Shown: positions 11,320-23,395, counted from the stretch's first letter. The stretch is DNA of 64,000 bases from Terfezia claveryi (GCA_015179025.1 WHUX01000169.1:53146-117145); one strand, 5' to 3'. A program made the numbers and translations. Notes: generated by a model not told the origin, from the letters alone.

Positions 11320-11994
11320 TGTAATGGAGAACGTTGTTTCATTGCTTATATAATTGATTATATACTTTTGTATTTCCTATATTACTACTATGTTAAGTAA
11401 CTAAGCTCTCGGTTGAAGGACTAGCCTTCTACCACCTCCTATTGCTTTATAAGCGTCCATAGCATGCGGAATTTGCCATGGGAATTCCATGGCACTTGCC
11501 ATATGAAGACACTCTCATTATGGCCACGTGACCTCTGTTTAAAGGCATGTGAGTCATTACTATGGCCACATGACCATCATTTATGGCGTGTGACTCATTA
11601 CTATGGCCACATGACCCTTTTTGTACAGCGCACCACCTTCTGGTATGCCACCCTTTATTGTATTTATTTTCTTAGTCATCAGATCTCAGAGGAGTATAAA
11701 TAGGCCGCTGGATTCCCTCTGGAATCTACAAGAAAGAGAAGAAGCAACCAAGCAAGCACAGCAAGCAAGCCTATATTCCGATCAGATCAAGATCATATAG
11801 CTTAGATAGCACAAATCATATAAGATAGATTACACCAGTTAATTACTGTTCCCTTTGGGAACGTCCCACATAGTAATCTCCCTACCCTTCTGAGGTCTTA
11901 CCTCAGCAGAACCGAAATACACAAACGTCCGTGCCTATGGATATAGATTGTATAAACGGTACCGAATGAATACTGTCTAGTACCATTCATTATA
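11320..11994 (+). repeat. Gypsy C 5' LTR
   Basis: 675 bp. U3 has two near-direct repeats around CTATGGCCACATGACC, two TGASTCAT sites (11550-11557, 11591-11598) and CACGTG at 11525-11530. A TATA box follows at 11695-11704 (TATAAATAGG), so transcription would begin near 11720-11730. Confidence 0.9.
11525..11704 (+). promoter_or_regulatory. Gypsy C promoter: CACGTG, two TGASTCAT sites and a TATA box
   Basis: CACGTG (E-box, bHLH type) is followed by TGAGTCAT and TGACTCAT, the classical Gcn4/AP-1 (bZIP) site, and then TATAAATAGG. These motifs recur in the 3' LTR and on the minus strand in the E LTRs. Regulation by a bZIP factor is inferred from the motif only. Confidence 0.5.
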
Positions 11995-12544
11995 TTTTTT
12001 TTAACTTACTTACCTAATCTTTACTCTTAAATCCAAGGCCTGATCAACCTTCGGATACCTTTATTACACTCATGCAAGTGTATACAATTCGACACCCAAG
12101 TGCACATATAAAATCGATATCGTTATTCAACTAGCTAGCCAATAAAAAAATCCAACAAATAAGACATCAGACTCTCAACTGCAGTACATCAACAAAAGAC
12201 TTAGAAGCAAGCTAAGCAGAGCTCTAACGGGCAGTGGTATCCCATATTAAACAATCCCACCCTCGTTCACAACACTTTTCCCAATAAGATCGACAACTCA
12301 TCTTGCACTCCTGGCAACCGCCATTACATCTGTACCTGTAAATCCAGTACACCATTGAAAACCCGGCCCCCCAGGTCCCAGGAATAATTGGTCTAAACAA
12401 CCAAGCGTCACAATCCCAAGGCTCAAATCTCGCTGCCTCCACTGCAGCCATTTCCTCCAGAAAAGAATTACCTCCATCAGAACCTTCTTTAGGCCCAGAC
12501 ATCTCTACCAATACCTCTGCGCCCCCAACGTCTACCTCTACACA
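11995..12544 (+). other. Gypsy C leader, first part
   Basis: Noncoding leader after the LTR, collinear with 48100-48620 of copy E. No TGG-starting PBS was recognised next to the LTR. The open minus-strand frame here has no coding support, being absent as an ORF in E. Confidence 0.6.
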
Positions 12545-13277
12545 TAGCGTGCGCACCGAGTCGAGTTTTCCCCGCGCCGACTCGCCAAGACTCGCGCCGA
12601 CGGCCGAGTTTCGTCCAACCCTCAAACTCGGCGAGTCGGCTACACGATTCTCTGGAATACTCGGGCCAGCGCCGAGTAGCCGACGAGTACTCGCCAAGCC
12701 TTTTCGTTACGCTGGAAGCCTACCTTCGCCGCCCATATATACATGGAAATCATGCATTCGCGGCTTATATATATACATGGACGTCATACATTTGCGGCTT
12801 ATATATATACCTGGAAATCATGCATTCGCGGCTTATATATATACATGGAAATCATGCATTCGCGGCCTGTATATATATACATGAATTCGATACATATTAG
12901 CCGCGAATGCACGAATTCCATGTATATATATAAGCCGCGAATGCATGATTTCCATGTATATATATAAGCCGCGAATGCACGAATTCCATGTATATATATA
13001 AGCCGCGAATGCATGATTTCCATGTATATATATAAGCCGCGAATGCACGAATTCCATGTATATATATAAGCAGCGAATGCACGAATTTCATGTATATATG
13101 GCCGGCGAACCTAGGATGCTAGCCTGTTCCCCGTAACAAAAGGGCTTGGCGAGTACTCGCGAGTAGCCGGCGAGTCGGCGCGAGCTGGCTTCTCATGGAT
13201 TGCCATCGGCGAGAGTCGGCGTCGAGTAGGAAAAATAGTTGGCAAACTCGCCTCGACTCGGGCCGATGCGCACACTA
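12545..13277. mobile_element. hAT-like MITE in the gypsy C leader (733 bp)
   Basis: Flanked by an exact 8-bp duplication TCTACACA (12537-12544 and 13278-13285); copy E has an uninterrupted leader at this point. Terminal inverted repeats begin TAGCGTGCGCACCGAGTCGAG (left) and TAGTGTGCGCATCGG (right, reverse complement). An 8-bp TSD with TAGNG ends is typical of the hAT superfamily. Subterminal parts (12552-12720, 13120-13270) are rich in CGAGT words in inverted orientation. The middle is an inverted array of about ten 34-bp units. There is no transposase, so it is non-autonomous. Confidence 0.88.
12735..13100. repeat. Inverted array of 34-bp units inside the hAT MITE
   Basis: About four units read ATGCATTCGCGGCTTATATA-TATACATGGAAATC from the left. 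About six units read the reverse complement from the right. They meet near 12885-12899. Unit variants swap GGAAATC and GAATTC. The overlapping short ORFs on both strands simply read this array. Confidence 0.85.
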
Positions 13278-13285
13278 TCTACACA

Positions 13286-13568
13286 CCAATCAGAAAACGT
13301 GACACTCTTGCCGGAAGAACTAGAACTAGATTCTAGACCAGTAGACGAAGAAAAACCAGGACCATAAGAAACATCAGGATCCTGACATCCAGCCTCACCA
13401 GCCTCGTGAGCCACCGAGCCAACAGAACCGTCAGTCGAACGGAGATCATAAGGATCATCAGCCACCACACCATCAGCACAGAAAGGTGCCAAAGAAGAAA
13501 AGTAAATCGACGATCATATCACATAACCAGCTACATTTGGTTGCAGATAGACGACGAAATCAGACATA
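13286..13568 (+). other. Gypsy C leader, second part
   Basis: Leader continues after the MITE up to the gag start; collinear with 47802-48090 of E in inverse orientation. No gene is supported. Confidence 0.6.
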
Positions 13569-16500
13569 ATGGCGTCTGAACTTAGTAAGAAGACTAAGAG
13601 GTCGAGACGGTTAACTATGTTACCCGAAGATATTAAGAAATTAGTAGAAGAAACCCCCAGAAAGACCAGATTTATAGTTCCTAACACAGAAAGGGAAATA
13701 AATCTGCCCATGGATATAGAATTAGGAGAACCAGGCGGAGCAGGAACCAAACTATATTTTAGTATGGCTCTACCTCTCGCACCAGAAGAATTTTGAGATA
13801 GACATCTTCCAACAATTGAGGAGATTTTGAAATATACTCGCTTAATGGGACATGCCCAACAGTATCATCCTGATGATACTCGACTCTTAATGGAAGCCAT
13901 AGCAAAACACTACTTATGGCTAACGCCTTACCCATTCAAAGAAGAAGACTTAGAAATGAACGCATTTTTAAGTAAAGAATTAAGGAAACCTGTTGTACCA
14001 CTTTTAAGGAAATTGAATTGGGTAATAAATAACTGGAAAGAAATAATGGCATTCATGATGAGCAGCACTCATCTAGAAGAATCAGCACATACCATGGAGG
14101 ATTTTTTCAATCCTAGCAAAGAACTTCCAGGAGCGTTCCTAAGAACACCGAAAGATCAATCGAAAGGTAAAGGTCGAGCACCTGAGATGCCAGAAAGGAG
14201 GACTGGGTCAGCCAAAGAACCAAGCGACAAAAACCAACCACCAGAAGATATACAACTACCGGAAGATGATAACGATCTGGAAACAGGACCAGATCCACAA
14301 AAGCAGAAATCTCAAGGAGGAGGACGAGATCCCGATGATAGTGGAGATGACAGCTCGGACTTTGATAACGCATCGTCAGTTGGAAGTCAACCTTTAGTTA
14401 GAAAGCCCCAATAAGGAAAATCGGTTGAATATCAACTATGGGAATCAACTACAGGAATAGTTACAGCAGGTAACCATAAAACAACGGATGTTTTAAGAGG
14501 AATAAAGATTGATCTACTAGAAAAGGTAAAAGGAGAAGACAAAAAATGGCAAGACTCACAATATTTTGACTCTTGGGCTACAGCAATGCAACGTTGGTTG
14601 GTTCTAAAAAGGATAGATTTAGAAGGCGCTTTAGCTCTGGAAATTGTTGGATTCAGAATGGAAGGAAGTGCATTTACTACTTATAATCAATTCATTAGAG
14701 AAAAAGGGAAGGATGCTAAATTCTTCAGCTTCATGCTAGTACTAAGGGATTTTCTAATACCCTCCACTAGCAAAGATATTTTATGGAAACGATGGGAGAC
14801 AGCCACACCATACAAGGACGGACGTCACATGGGGATTAAACAGTTTGCCAATTGGCTCACTGAAATACAGATCAAATTAATCGACAAGAATGGTAAACAG
14901 TCAATATCGCAGGAAGTAAAAAGAAGGAAGTTTCTTAATCACCTGCTACCATATATGTCGGCCACATTAATTCCTTTAATTAAAGAGGAATGGTCATATG
15001 ATCAGCTCGTACATCAAGTGGAGTCATATGAAGCTTCAAAAAAGGATATTGCCCCACCATCCATACCGAATACATCCCGACGACAACACCCTCGGAATGA
15101 AAATTGGAGTCACGGTCCATGCAGGGACCAGAATCAATGACAAAAAACAGGATTTAATCCTAGCAGCAATCTCAACACCAAACCCAACACAGAAAATCGG
15201 AAGGACTCAGATTGGGACATCATCACAAAAAAATTGGATCAGAAGACGAAGATGCAATTGATTAGAGACAAGAAATGTCTATAGTGTTGGAACCCTGGAC
15301 ACTCCTACAAGGACTGTAGGAAACGAAAGAATAAGGTACCCATGCGTACAGCCGCACAAGATTTAGCTATGCCAATAGCCACCAAGAATAAAAACGACAA
15401 GGATAAAATCAAGGAACGACCCTTGTCAAGACAGGTACCAGATTTTAGCAAGGTATTCGTTAAAGCTAACGAACACCCCGCACTAGCTTTAATTGATCTC
15501 TAAACAAAGGGAGGAGACTTAATTAATTCTCAATTCGTATACTTGTACAAAATACCGACTAGAAGTATTGAGAAGAAATCGTTAAGCACTGCAATTAAAG
15601 ACTCAAAAGGAATGATAGACAAAGCTTGTACTATCAAACTAGATTGGATAGGTTATATAGAAGAACGAACGTTCTATGTAGCTCATTTGACTGGATAGGA
15701 CATGATACTAGGAGAACCTGCTCTCAGTAAAGTGTGAGCAATAATTCCTGCCCATCAGGAACCAGTTACTATCCAACCGGAAAACATTCCACGATTCCAG
15801 CTAAATGTATGGAAGGGATCTAGAACTATGGCGAATGGTATAAGATCAGCGTATACACAGGTCAGCTGTGAATCAGTAACAGATTATAGTGAACCAGATA
15901 ATTGGGAAAATATTAGTGACGCAGAAGAAACCGATTTAGAAAGAGAACTCGTGACAGCTGTTTCTATGGTACAGAAACAATTCAACCCTGTAATGGAGTT
16001 TCCCTTATTATTTCCCAAGACAATTCCATGGGAATTACCCCCACTAAGAAAAATTAATCACTCTATTAAACCAAAAGCAGGAGCTACTTGAATACCAAAA
16101 TGGCGACCCTTAGGACATCGATTTAGACAACAAATCCATGACAAATTAGTCGAAGAAGAAGCATCAGGTCGTATATATAGAGTAGAAAATAATACAAATG
16201 CTGTAGTCATGTTCACTATCCTTAAACGAGATAAACCGGAAGAAGCCAGACATGTCAATGACTGTCGAGAACGCAATTTAGCCGTCGAACCGGATCATAC
16301 CCCATTGCCAGATATTAATAAAGCAATTGAACTAGTAGCGGAGAATCCCATTTGGACTAAGCTCGACTTAGCCGACGGATTTTGAAATATCAGGAACAAT
16401 AAAGAATCTGAGCAACACTCTACCTTTTTATGTCACATGGGATATTTCAGAAGTAGAGTTATGCAACAAGGGGATCGTAACGCACCTGCTACCATGGTTC

Positions 16501-19500
16501 GTATTATACATGAAATTTGTAAAGACATGGTCTATAAAAATTTAATCATCTATATTGATGGTATTATTATACTCTCTAAAACGTATGAAGAACATATAGA
16601 ATTATTGAAGAAAGTACTTCAACATCTACAGGACGAGAAATTCTATCTCAAAGAAAGCAAATGCCAGTTCTTTACTCCAAGATTGGAAATCTTAGGACAC
16701 GTTTTGACATCAGATGGATTACATGTAGACCTGAAGAAGAGGACTACTATATTAACATTTCCAACTCCTACAAGAAAAAAGGATCTTAGAGGATTCCTTG
16801 GAATCGTTAATTATCTCAGCAGATTTATTCCTGACTTGGCATCATATGCGAGCACCCTGTCAGAACTGCAAGGAGAAACAAAGAAATGGGAATGGACAGA
16901 TACTCATAACGCAGTGTTTGAAAAACTCAAGGAACTCGTGAATTCCCCACATATTTTAAAACCCTGGAATAATGAATCTATTGAACCCAAATATTTAGTC
17001 TGTGATGCTAGTGATGTAGGACTAGGATCTTGGATAGGTCAAGGACCGTTGACGCATATCAGACCATTATGCTTCCACTCTAGAAAATTTAATCCAGCAC
17101 AACTCAATTATCCTACCTTTCAAAAGGAATTATTAGCGATTATTGACTCATTAAAATTTTTTGAAGCACAATTAAGAGGTCACAAGTTCACTATCCTTAC
17201 CGACCACAAACCATTAGTAACCTTCCATACTAAAACGCCTGCAAGTCAAAAATTGAGGCGATGGCAAGATTACCTAATGCAATTTGATACAGACATACAG
17301 CATACCGCAGGAAAGGAAAATTTGATAGCGGATGCTCTATCAAGAAAGCATAAATACTTGGATACTCCTACCACCGAGGATGATTATATCTCCAACAGCA
17401 TCGATCCTCCTAACCATACCAACAACCACAACATCTCTACCAACGCTTTAAGAACTTTCCACTCACCAGAAACCTCCACTCAGAACAATATGGTTTCTCG
17501 CGGAGCTATCAATTTCAAGCATGTCGACTGCAACTTCAACAAATGTCATGGAAGAGCCGAAGAACTTGGACACCATATCTTCTGTCCATACTTCGAGGGC
17601 ATCCAGGATGAAGAAAGCGAATATGACATGATGAAGGAAGAAGAGTCTTCAGACGACGAGACTCTATCCACTATACCAGAAGAAGTTTTCAGCGGGTATG
17701 ATCATATACCCAATATAAACAAGAACAAACCCTTAACAGTTCTTGGACTAAGATATAGGCCTCTATCTTCTGAAAACACACAACAAAATACCCTCACTCC
17801 TGAAGAAGCGAAAGGAATTGCTATTGACCTGGCTCATAGCAATTGGCAACAACACAAAAGGATGCACTGGTCCTTTTCCCGTGATTTTTACTGTCCAGTT
17901 TATGGCAGCTCCCACGCCATGAACAACCGTATGTTCACCATCGAAACATGTGCAATCTGCAACCACCACGGACATGGCAGTTTGAACTGTGACCTGACAG
18001 CCTCAGTTCTTAAGAAGGAGAAGAAATTCCTTACGACTCGTATTGCACACCTCGTATCCGCAAATGAGCCTCAAAAGGAACTAGCACCAGTACAATAAAT
18101 GCCAGCTTATCCACCTCCACAAGCTCTCAGCCGCGAAGAAGCTATCCAGGAAATTGGAGAATGGGCAAAAAGATGGATTGCCAAAAAGCCGATACAACCC
18201 ACTCTCCAACCCAGCATTCAGTTCAGTAACCCTACCGAACAGATGACCAACCGACAAATGGAACAGGAGATCATGAATACTCCTGTTGCCCCACAACAAC
18301 CATGGAATGCAGCTCAACAACCAGCGGCAACCGCTAGCAACAGTAATGCGATTCCAATCAATACCGCCGCCGTCACTACTCGTTCTAAAAAGAGAGTAGC
18401 AATTGATGAAGATTTGCCCTCTTTCATTCAAGACACCAAGACCTCCAGACAGCGTTGTGATTTCTGTAAGTTTTCAGGACATAATGCTTCTACATGCAAG
18501 GAGAAGAAACCCACCATCAATGACTTCAATATAAGGATCGAACCGACCCTCAACAAGCTCATTGAAGAGAAACACATCAGCGACGGATGGGAAGACGACA
18601 AGGACTACTTCATCACACAGTGGCTTGACCAAGGTATAGGTATGAAAGCCGCATATCAATCATGTATGAGAGTATGTCCTATCTGGAAGAACTACTATGA
18701 TACCTTTGTGAACTGTAAGGATCATGGAAGAAGAGATGGATTTTTGTATGTCAAGAACTGACAAGGACAATGGAGACTAGTCTTGCCCTCTACCTTTAAT
18801 ATCGAAGGTAAGAACTATCTCGAATTGGTTATTAAAGATGCACATGAAGCAACCGCTCATGGTAGTATTGAAAAAACGATGAAATATCTTACTGACCGAT
18901 ATAATTGCCAGTTCTTTACAGAACCAACTAAGGACTATATCAGAAGTTGTGATACTTGTCAACGGACAAAGTATTTCAACAAGGCACCACTTGGACTCGT
19001 AACCCCATTACATGTACCAAGTAGGCCATGGACTGACATATCGATGGATTTCCTTAAGTTAGCACCTGTGTTTACTAAGTGTTCAATTTTGTACCCGAAT
19101 ATTCCTGTTGAAGAAGATCATGTAGTTTGTATTTCACGACTTTGGACGATTGTCGATAGACAATCAGGATTCAAGTTTCTTATTCCTGTCTCAGATAATT
19201 TCACAGCAGAACAATGTACTGCTACCTTTGATACTCATGTAGTCCCGACTATGGGATACCCTTTCTGTATTGTTTTTGACCGCGACACTCTTTTTATGTC
19301 AACGCACTTTCAAGATTGGGCTAGGAATAAAGGAATCAAGTTGGAACCGTCCACTGCATATCATCCACGTGCAGATGGACAATCGGAAATTGTGAACAAA
19401 GAAATTCTACAAGTAGCAAGAGCCTGTAAAATCGAAGGATTTGATTGGCTACAGAAACTACCAGAGATACAGTTGAAACTCAACTCTAGGTATAATGCCG

Positions 19501-20327
19501 CTAGACAGAATAGTCCCTTTTCCACACTATTTGGATTTAATGTACATCTTGGCGTATTAATACTTCCATACCCCATTAATGTATATGTACCCGCAAATGA
19601 ACGTCATAAGGTAACGTCTAAAAACCTATATGACGCCAAAAAGACTCAAGTATCTCAAGCGAACAAACGACTATCCAATACAGCCAAATTTTTAGTCGGA
19701 CAACAAGTTATGCTTTCCTCAGAAAATATCAACCTATCGAATGTTTCACCTAAACTCAAACCAAAATGGCTAGGCCCATTTCCCATTATTTCCAGTAATC
19801 GGAAACGCAATAACTATAGCCTAGACCTATCCAGTCAACCTGACCTCCACCTTATATACAATACTTTTCATATTAGCAAACTCAAACCATACTACAAAAA
19901 CGATCCCACCCAGTTCCCTCACAGACAAGATCAGGAACCAGGACCAATTCAAGACGATCGTTATGAAGTTGAAAAGGTATTAGAATTCAGAACAGCTCCT
20001 CGAACTGAAGAAAGACAATATAAGGTCAGATGGCTAGGATACTCTCCTAAACATGATTCCTGGGTAAACGCTAAGGATATCACCACCGAAATTCTTCAAG
20101 ACTTCTGGACGACCAGAAGTATGGAAGATATATTCAAGAGACGTCGAAGGACTAAAGGAAAACAAGGACCATGAACCAGAGATGAGACCCGAGCTCTTAT
20201 CCAATAAGAACGAGATAGAATCATGAGTTAAGGAAACACTAAGGATATTTATGTTAATGCGAATGTATTAACAATGCATCAAATCTTAGGACGTATGGAA
20301 ACCAATATGGCAGAGCGAACGAAGTAA
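13569..20327 (+). pseudogene. gag-pol: Gypsy C gag-pol, single frame with in-frame stops
   Basis: One frame runs 2252 codons from ATG 13569 to TAA 20325 with no frameshift, broken only by nonsense codons (13794, 14412, 15138, 15282, 15501, 15696, 15735, 16089, 16383, 18096, 18759, 20172, 20205, 20229). Where E can be compared, it has Trp, Gln or Arg codons at most of them. Order: Gag (13569-15260); CCHC knuckle CL-x-CWNPGHSYKDC (15276-15317); protease (15430-15750); RT with YIDG in place of YIDD (near 16549; E has YIDD); RNase H (DASDVGLGSW, TDHKPL, ADALSRK; 16980-17350); an unusual insertion with two CCHC knuckles (17352-18760); integrase with HHCC zinc site and D,D,E core (18820-19480); GPY/F-like part; chromodomain (19950-20110). 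Confidence 0.9.
17352..18760 (+). other. Extra region with two zinc knuckles between RNase H and integrase of gypsy C
   Basis: About 470 codons in the gag-pol frame lie between ADALSRK and the integrase HHCC domain, where gypsy elements normally have a short tether. It is acidic and Ser/Asn-rich and holds CAICNHHGHGSLNC (17949-17990) and CDFCKFSGHNASTC (18456-18497), both fitting CX2CX4HX4C exactly. A further Cys/His cluster (CNFNKCHGRAEELGHHIFC) lies near 17530. The family thus has three knuckles counting the one in Gag. An RNA/DNA-binding role is inferred from the motif. Confidence 0.75.
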
Positions 20328-20347
20328 GGATAGGAAATCCTTCTATG

Positions 20348-20355
20348 TGGGGAAG
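20348..20355 (+). promoter_or_regulatory. Gypsy C polypurine tract
   Basis: GTGGGGAAG directly precedes the 3' LTR, and the same tract (inverted) precedes the E 3' LTR at 35671. This is the expected plus-strand primer position. Confidence 0.7.
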
Positions 20356-21030
20356 TGTAATGGAGAACGTTGTTTCATTGCTTATATAATTGATTATATA
20401 CTTTTGTATTTCCTATATTACTACTATGTTAAGTAATTAAGCTCTCGGTTGAAGGACTAGCCTTCTACCACCTCCTATTGCTTTATAAGCATCCATAGCA
20501 TGCGGAATTTGCCATGGGAATTCCATGACACTTGCCATATGAAGACACTCTCATTATGGCCACGTGACCTCTGTTTAAAGGCATGTGAGTCATTACTATG
20601 GCCACTTGACCATCGTTTATGGCGTGTGACTCATTACTATGGCCACATGACCCTTTTTGTACAGCGCACTACCTTCTGGTGTGCCACCCTTTATTGTATT
20701 TATTTCCTTAGTCATCAGATCTCAGAGGAGTATAAATAGGCCGCTGGATTCCCTCTGGAATCTACATGAAAGAGAAGAAGTAACCAAGCAAGCACAGCAA
20801 GCAAGCCTATATTCCGATCAGATCAAGATCATATAGCTTAGATAGCACAAATCATATAAGATAGATTACACCAGTTAATTACTGTTTCCTTCGGGAACGT
20901 CCTACATAGTAATCTCCCTACCCTTCTGAGGTCTTACCTCAGCAGAACCGAAATACACAAACGTCCGTGCCTACGGATATAGATTGTATAAACGGTACTG
21001 AATGAATACTGTCTAGTACCATTCATTATA
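20356..21030 (+). repeat. Gypsy C 3' LTR
   Basis: 675 bp, same length as the 5' LTR and carrying the same TATA box and TGASTCAT sites. Followed by AACAA (21031-21035), the right target duplication, and then by the rest of the B LTR. Confidence 0.9.
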
Positions 21031-21335
21031 AACAAGCTTATTCGGGTGTCAAGAGAGATAGGTGTCAGTATGACGGTTAGTTCGAGGCAGAATTACCCAA
21101 AAGTTAGTCTTGTTGGTTGATAATGATGTTATTGTGACAGAAAGAAGAAGGATACAGTCGTTATGGTATTTTTTATGGAAAAACTCGAAGTAGGTAATGG
21201 GAGTGATTTTTTGGAGGTACGATTCTACTTTTGTGATCTCTCTATCTTTTCTTCTTTTTTAAGTTAGCAATACTATTAAAGCTCTCACCCGGTCCTTCAG
21301 TGCATATTCTTCTGTTAGGAATGAAGTGCCTTCAT
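21031..21335 (+). repeat. Gypsy B 5' LTR, second part
   Basis: Continues the B LTR after C, from AACAAGCTTATTCGGG to GTGCCTTCAT. The 3' LTR has the same stretch at 29970-30527, there containing a 248-bp MITE. Confidence 0.85.
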
Positions 21336-21729
21336 ATTGGTCCCTTCGACCGGAGAGTTTATCACTAAATTATTATCACCAAAAGGAAGAAAAAACAAGA
21401 TGGGGAGTCCCAAAAAACGAAGCAGAAATGTATGAGGTTATAGGAATGGTTAGCGGGAAGCTAATCAAAATGTCGTGGGAGAACTGGGTGTAGATGACGA
21501 TAGTATGGATGCTAATAGAAATGTACAAAGACTTGAAGAGGATCTGGAACTTGGAAAAGAGAGAAATATGAAGAAGGAAGAACGAAGAATAGAAAAAGGA
21601 TCAAAGTGATCCTCAAAGACGACAGAAAGAAGTGAATTTTTAGAATTGAACGACATAGTATCTTAGCTTAAGAGGTAAGTAAGAAATAGAAGGAGAGCAG
21701 AACGACTGACAAGGAGAATTCCTATACAA
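21336..21729 (+). other. Gypsy B leader with primer-binding site
   Basis: A candidate PBS TGGTCCCTTCGACCGGAG starts at 21338, just past the LTR end. The rest is purine-rich leader collinear with A. No ORF. Confidence 0.65.
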
Positions 21730-23395
21730 GTGTACAGTTCTCAATCCATAACCTATTTTTACAGCGAAAAGCTAGAAAAGGTTTTGACCAAAATTGACTC
21801 ATTCCTGGACAAAATGTCTCCTGAAGAAGAGGGAACCTATCATCAAGAGCCTGGAGAAAGCTCAAAAGCGGCAGGGAAGTGAAAGGCGAGAGAAGAGAGA
21901 AATAGTCCTGCAGTGCCTCGTGAAGTTCAAATTGCAACCTTGGGCCCAGTGGCTTTTTATCCTTTACCTGGTCAACAGGGAGCACTTTATTTCGACGGAA
22001 CAGATGTCTCTGATTTCCTTGCCAAATGGGATAATCTAACAGTTGAGTGGACAGAGGAGTAAAAGATAAAGAGAATTGTCCAATACTGTGAGAAATCAAT
22101 TGGAAAATATCTCAAGACAATTAGGTCGTACAAGGAGAACGATTGGGATGAATTCAAGAAGCAACTGTTGAAGGATTTCAGGGCCAGTGACTCAGAGTTG
22201 AAAAGGATCACGGTAAAGGACTTGCGAAGGATAGTATCGGAAATGAGAAAGAAGGAAAATTCAAGTCCTGGAGACTACCGCTCGTTCATCATCGAATACA
22301 GTGAACGATCAGAAATGTTATTGGAGAAAAGAAGGTTAGATGAGTAGACTAGGATTACATTATTCTGGCGAGCCTTCAAAATTCGTGCAGGAGATATGAT
22401 ATGCAAGAAGTGTGAGATCGATCTAGAGAATCCTGACACACTCATAGATAAGTGGGAGGACGTCAAGCAGACCACGTTGGAATGGTCAGAGGATAAAGGG
22501 TCGCAGATGACAATGTTCTTTATGGAAGAAGAAGATGAGACAGAATATGAAGAAACGGTACCTCAAGTCAAGATACTTAAGAATGAAAGTAAGCACAAGG
22601 AGACAAAGAAGGAAACCTCAAAGAAGCAGGAAAAGGCGGACCCTATGAATGAGATCGTCAACCAACTGAGAGATTTGAAGCTTCAGTACTTAGAAGCTCA
22701 GCAAAGTGCTAAAGAGGAAGCAATCAAGCGAGATCTTGAGTTAGCAGAGCTCAAGAAGATAGCCACAATGACTCCTAAGTTGCAACAACCACAACAACTG
22801 TACAATCCCAATCAGTATGGACGAAGAGATTATCAATCCAATACAGGGAATCAAGGTGGGGGACAAAGGTTTTGAGGATGTTTTTGGGATGGTGGAATGC
22901 ATAGGAGAGATGAATATAAGGACTTCCAGAAGGCGATCGAAAGAGGAGACGTACATTTCCGTGGAGCCTCTCTATTCTTAGGACAAGAAGAAACGGAAGA
23001 GACAATTAGGGTGCCTTATCCAACAGTAGCTGAGGACGGACAGGTAACTGAATGGTAGAAGGAATGGGTGGAGAAAGCGTTAAAGACTAAGGAATCAAAA
23101 ATCGATTCGATTAAGTCTATTTCCAGCACAATAACACTACAAGAACAAAAGCCTAGTGTGAAGACTATGACCCATGAAGGAGAAGGATACAAATGTGGGA
23201 AGATGAATAGGCAGCCAATGATCTATAAGCCAGTCCAAACACAAGGCGAATCTAGGAATATGAAGGAAGGAATTATTCCTAGAGAATCTCGAGAAAGAAT
23301 GAAATTCTGGCCACCCAGTAATCTAAGCCACCATCAAATCAAAGGAAGCCACAAGAAGAACAGAAGGTGCAGGAGCCTACGATGGAAGATGAGAT
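21730..23395 (+). pseudogene. Gypsy B gag
   Basis: One frame from 21730 (GTG where an ATG is expected; ATG 21814 is an alternative) to about 23330, broken by stops near 21881, 22060, 22345, 22873 and 23056. It contains YFDGTDVSDFLAKWDNLTVE, the hallmark start of this fungal Gag type, then a helical capsid-like domain (NDWDEFKKQLLKDF), an acidic KE-rich coil, a Gln/Asn-rich stretch and a knuckle-like CFWDGGMHRRDEY with only part of the CCHC ligands. The stop at 22873 is CGA in copy A. A 1-base loss near 23333 shifts the frame into the linker. Confidence 0.8.

Larger units (their letters stand above)
11320..21030 (+). mobile_element. Ty3/gypsy C (family 2), plus strand, nearly full length
   Basis: Two 675-bp LTRs (11320-11994, 20356-21030) start TGTAATGGAG and end CATTATA (CATTACA in copy E). 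TSD AACAA: left copy AATAA 11315-11319, right copy 21031-21035. By eye the LTRs differ at about fifteen sites, mostly transitions. Internal parts: leader with a hAT MITE, one continuous gag-pol frame 13569-20327, then a polypurine tract GTGGGGAAG just before the 3' LTR. The integrase ends in a chromodomain, so this is a chromovirus. Inactive through point stops. Confidence 0.92.

Noticed and set aside
11139..11342. 67-codon ORF in the LTR
   Set aside because: Reads through the palindromic-site repeats of the B LTR into the C LTR; no coding signal.
12224..12697. 157-codon minus-strand ORF
   Set aside because: It runs from the gypsy C leader into the hAT MITE, so it exists only because of the insertion; E has no such frame.
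13193..13492. Minus-strand Ser/Gly-rich ORF
   Set aside because: Crosses the MITE edge at 13277 and lies in the leader, antisense to the element; broken in E.
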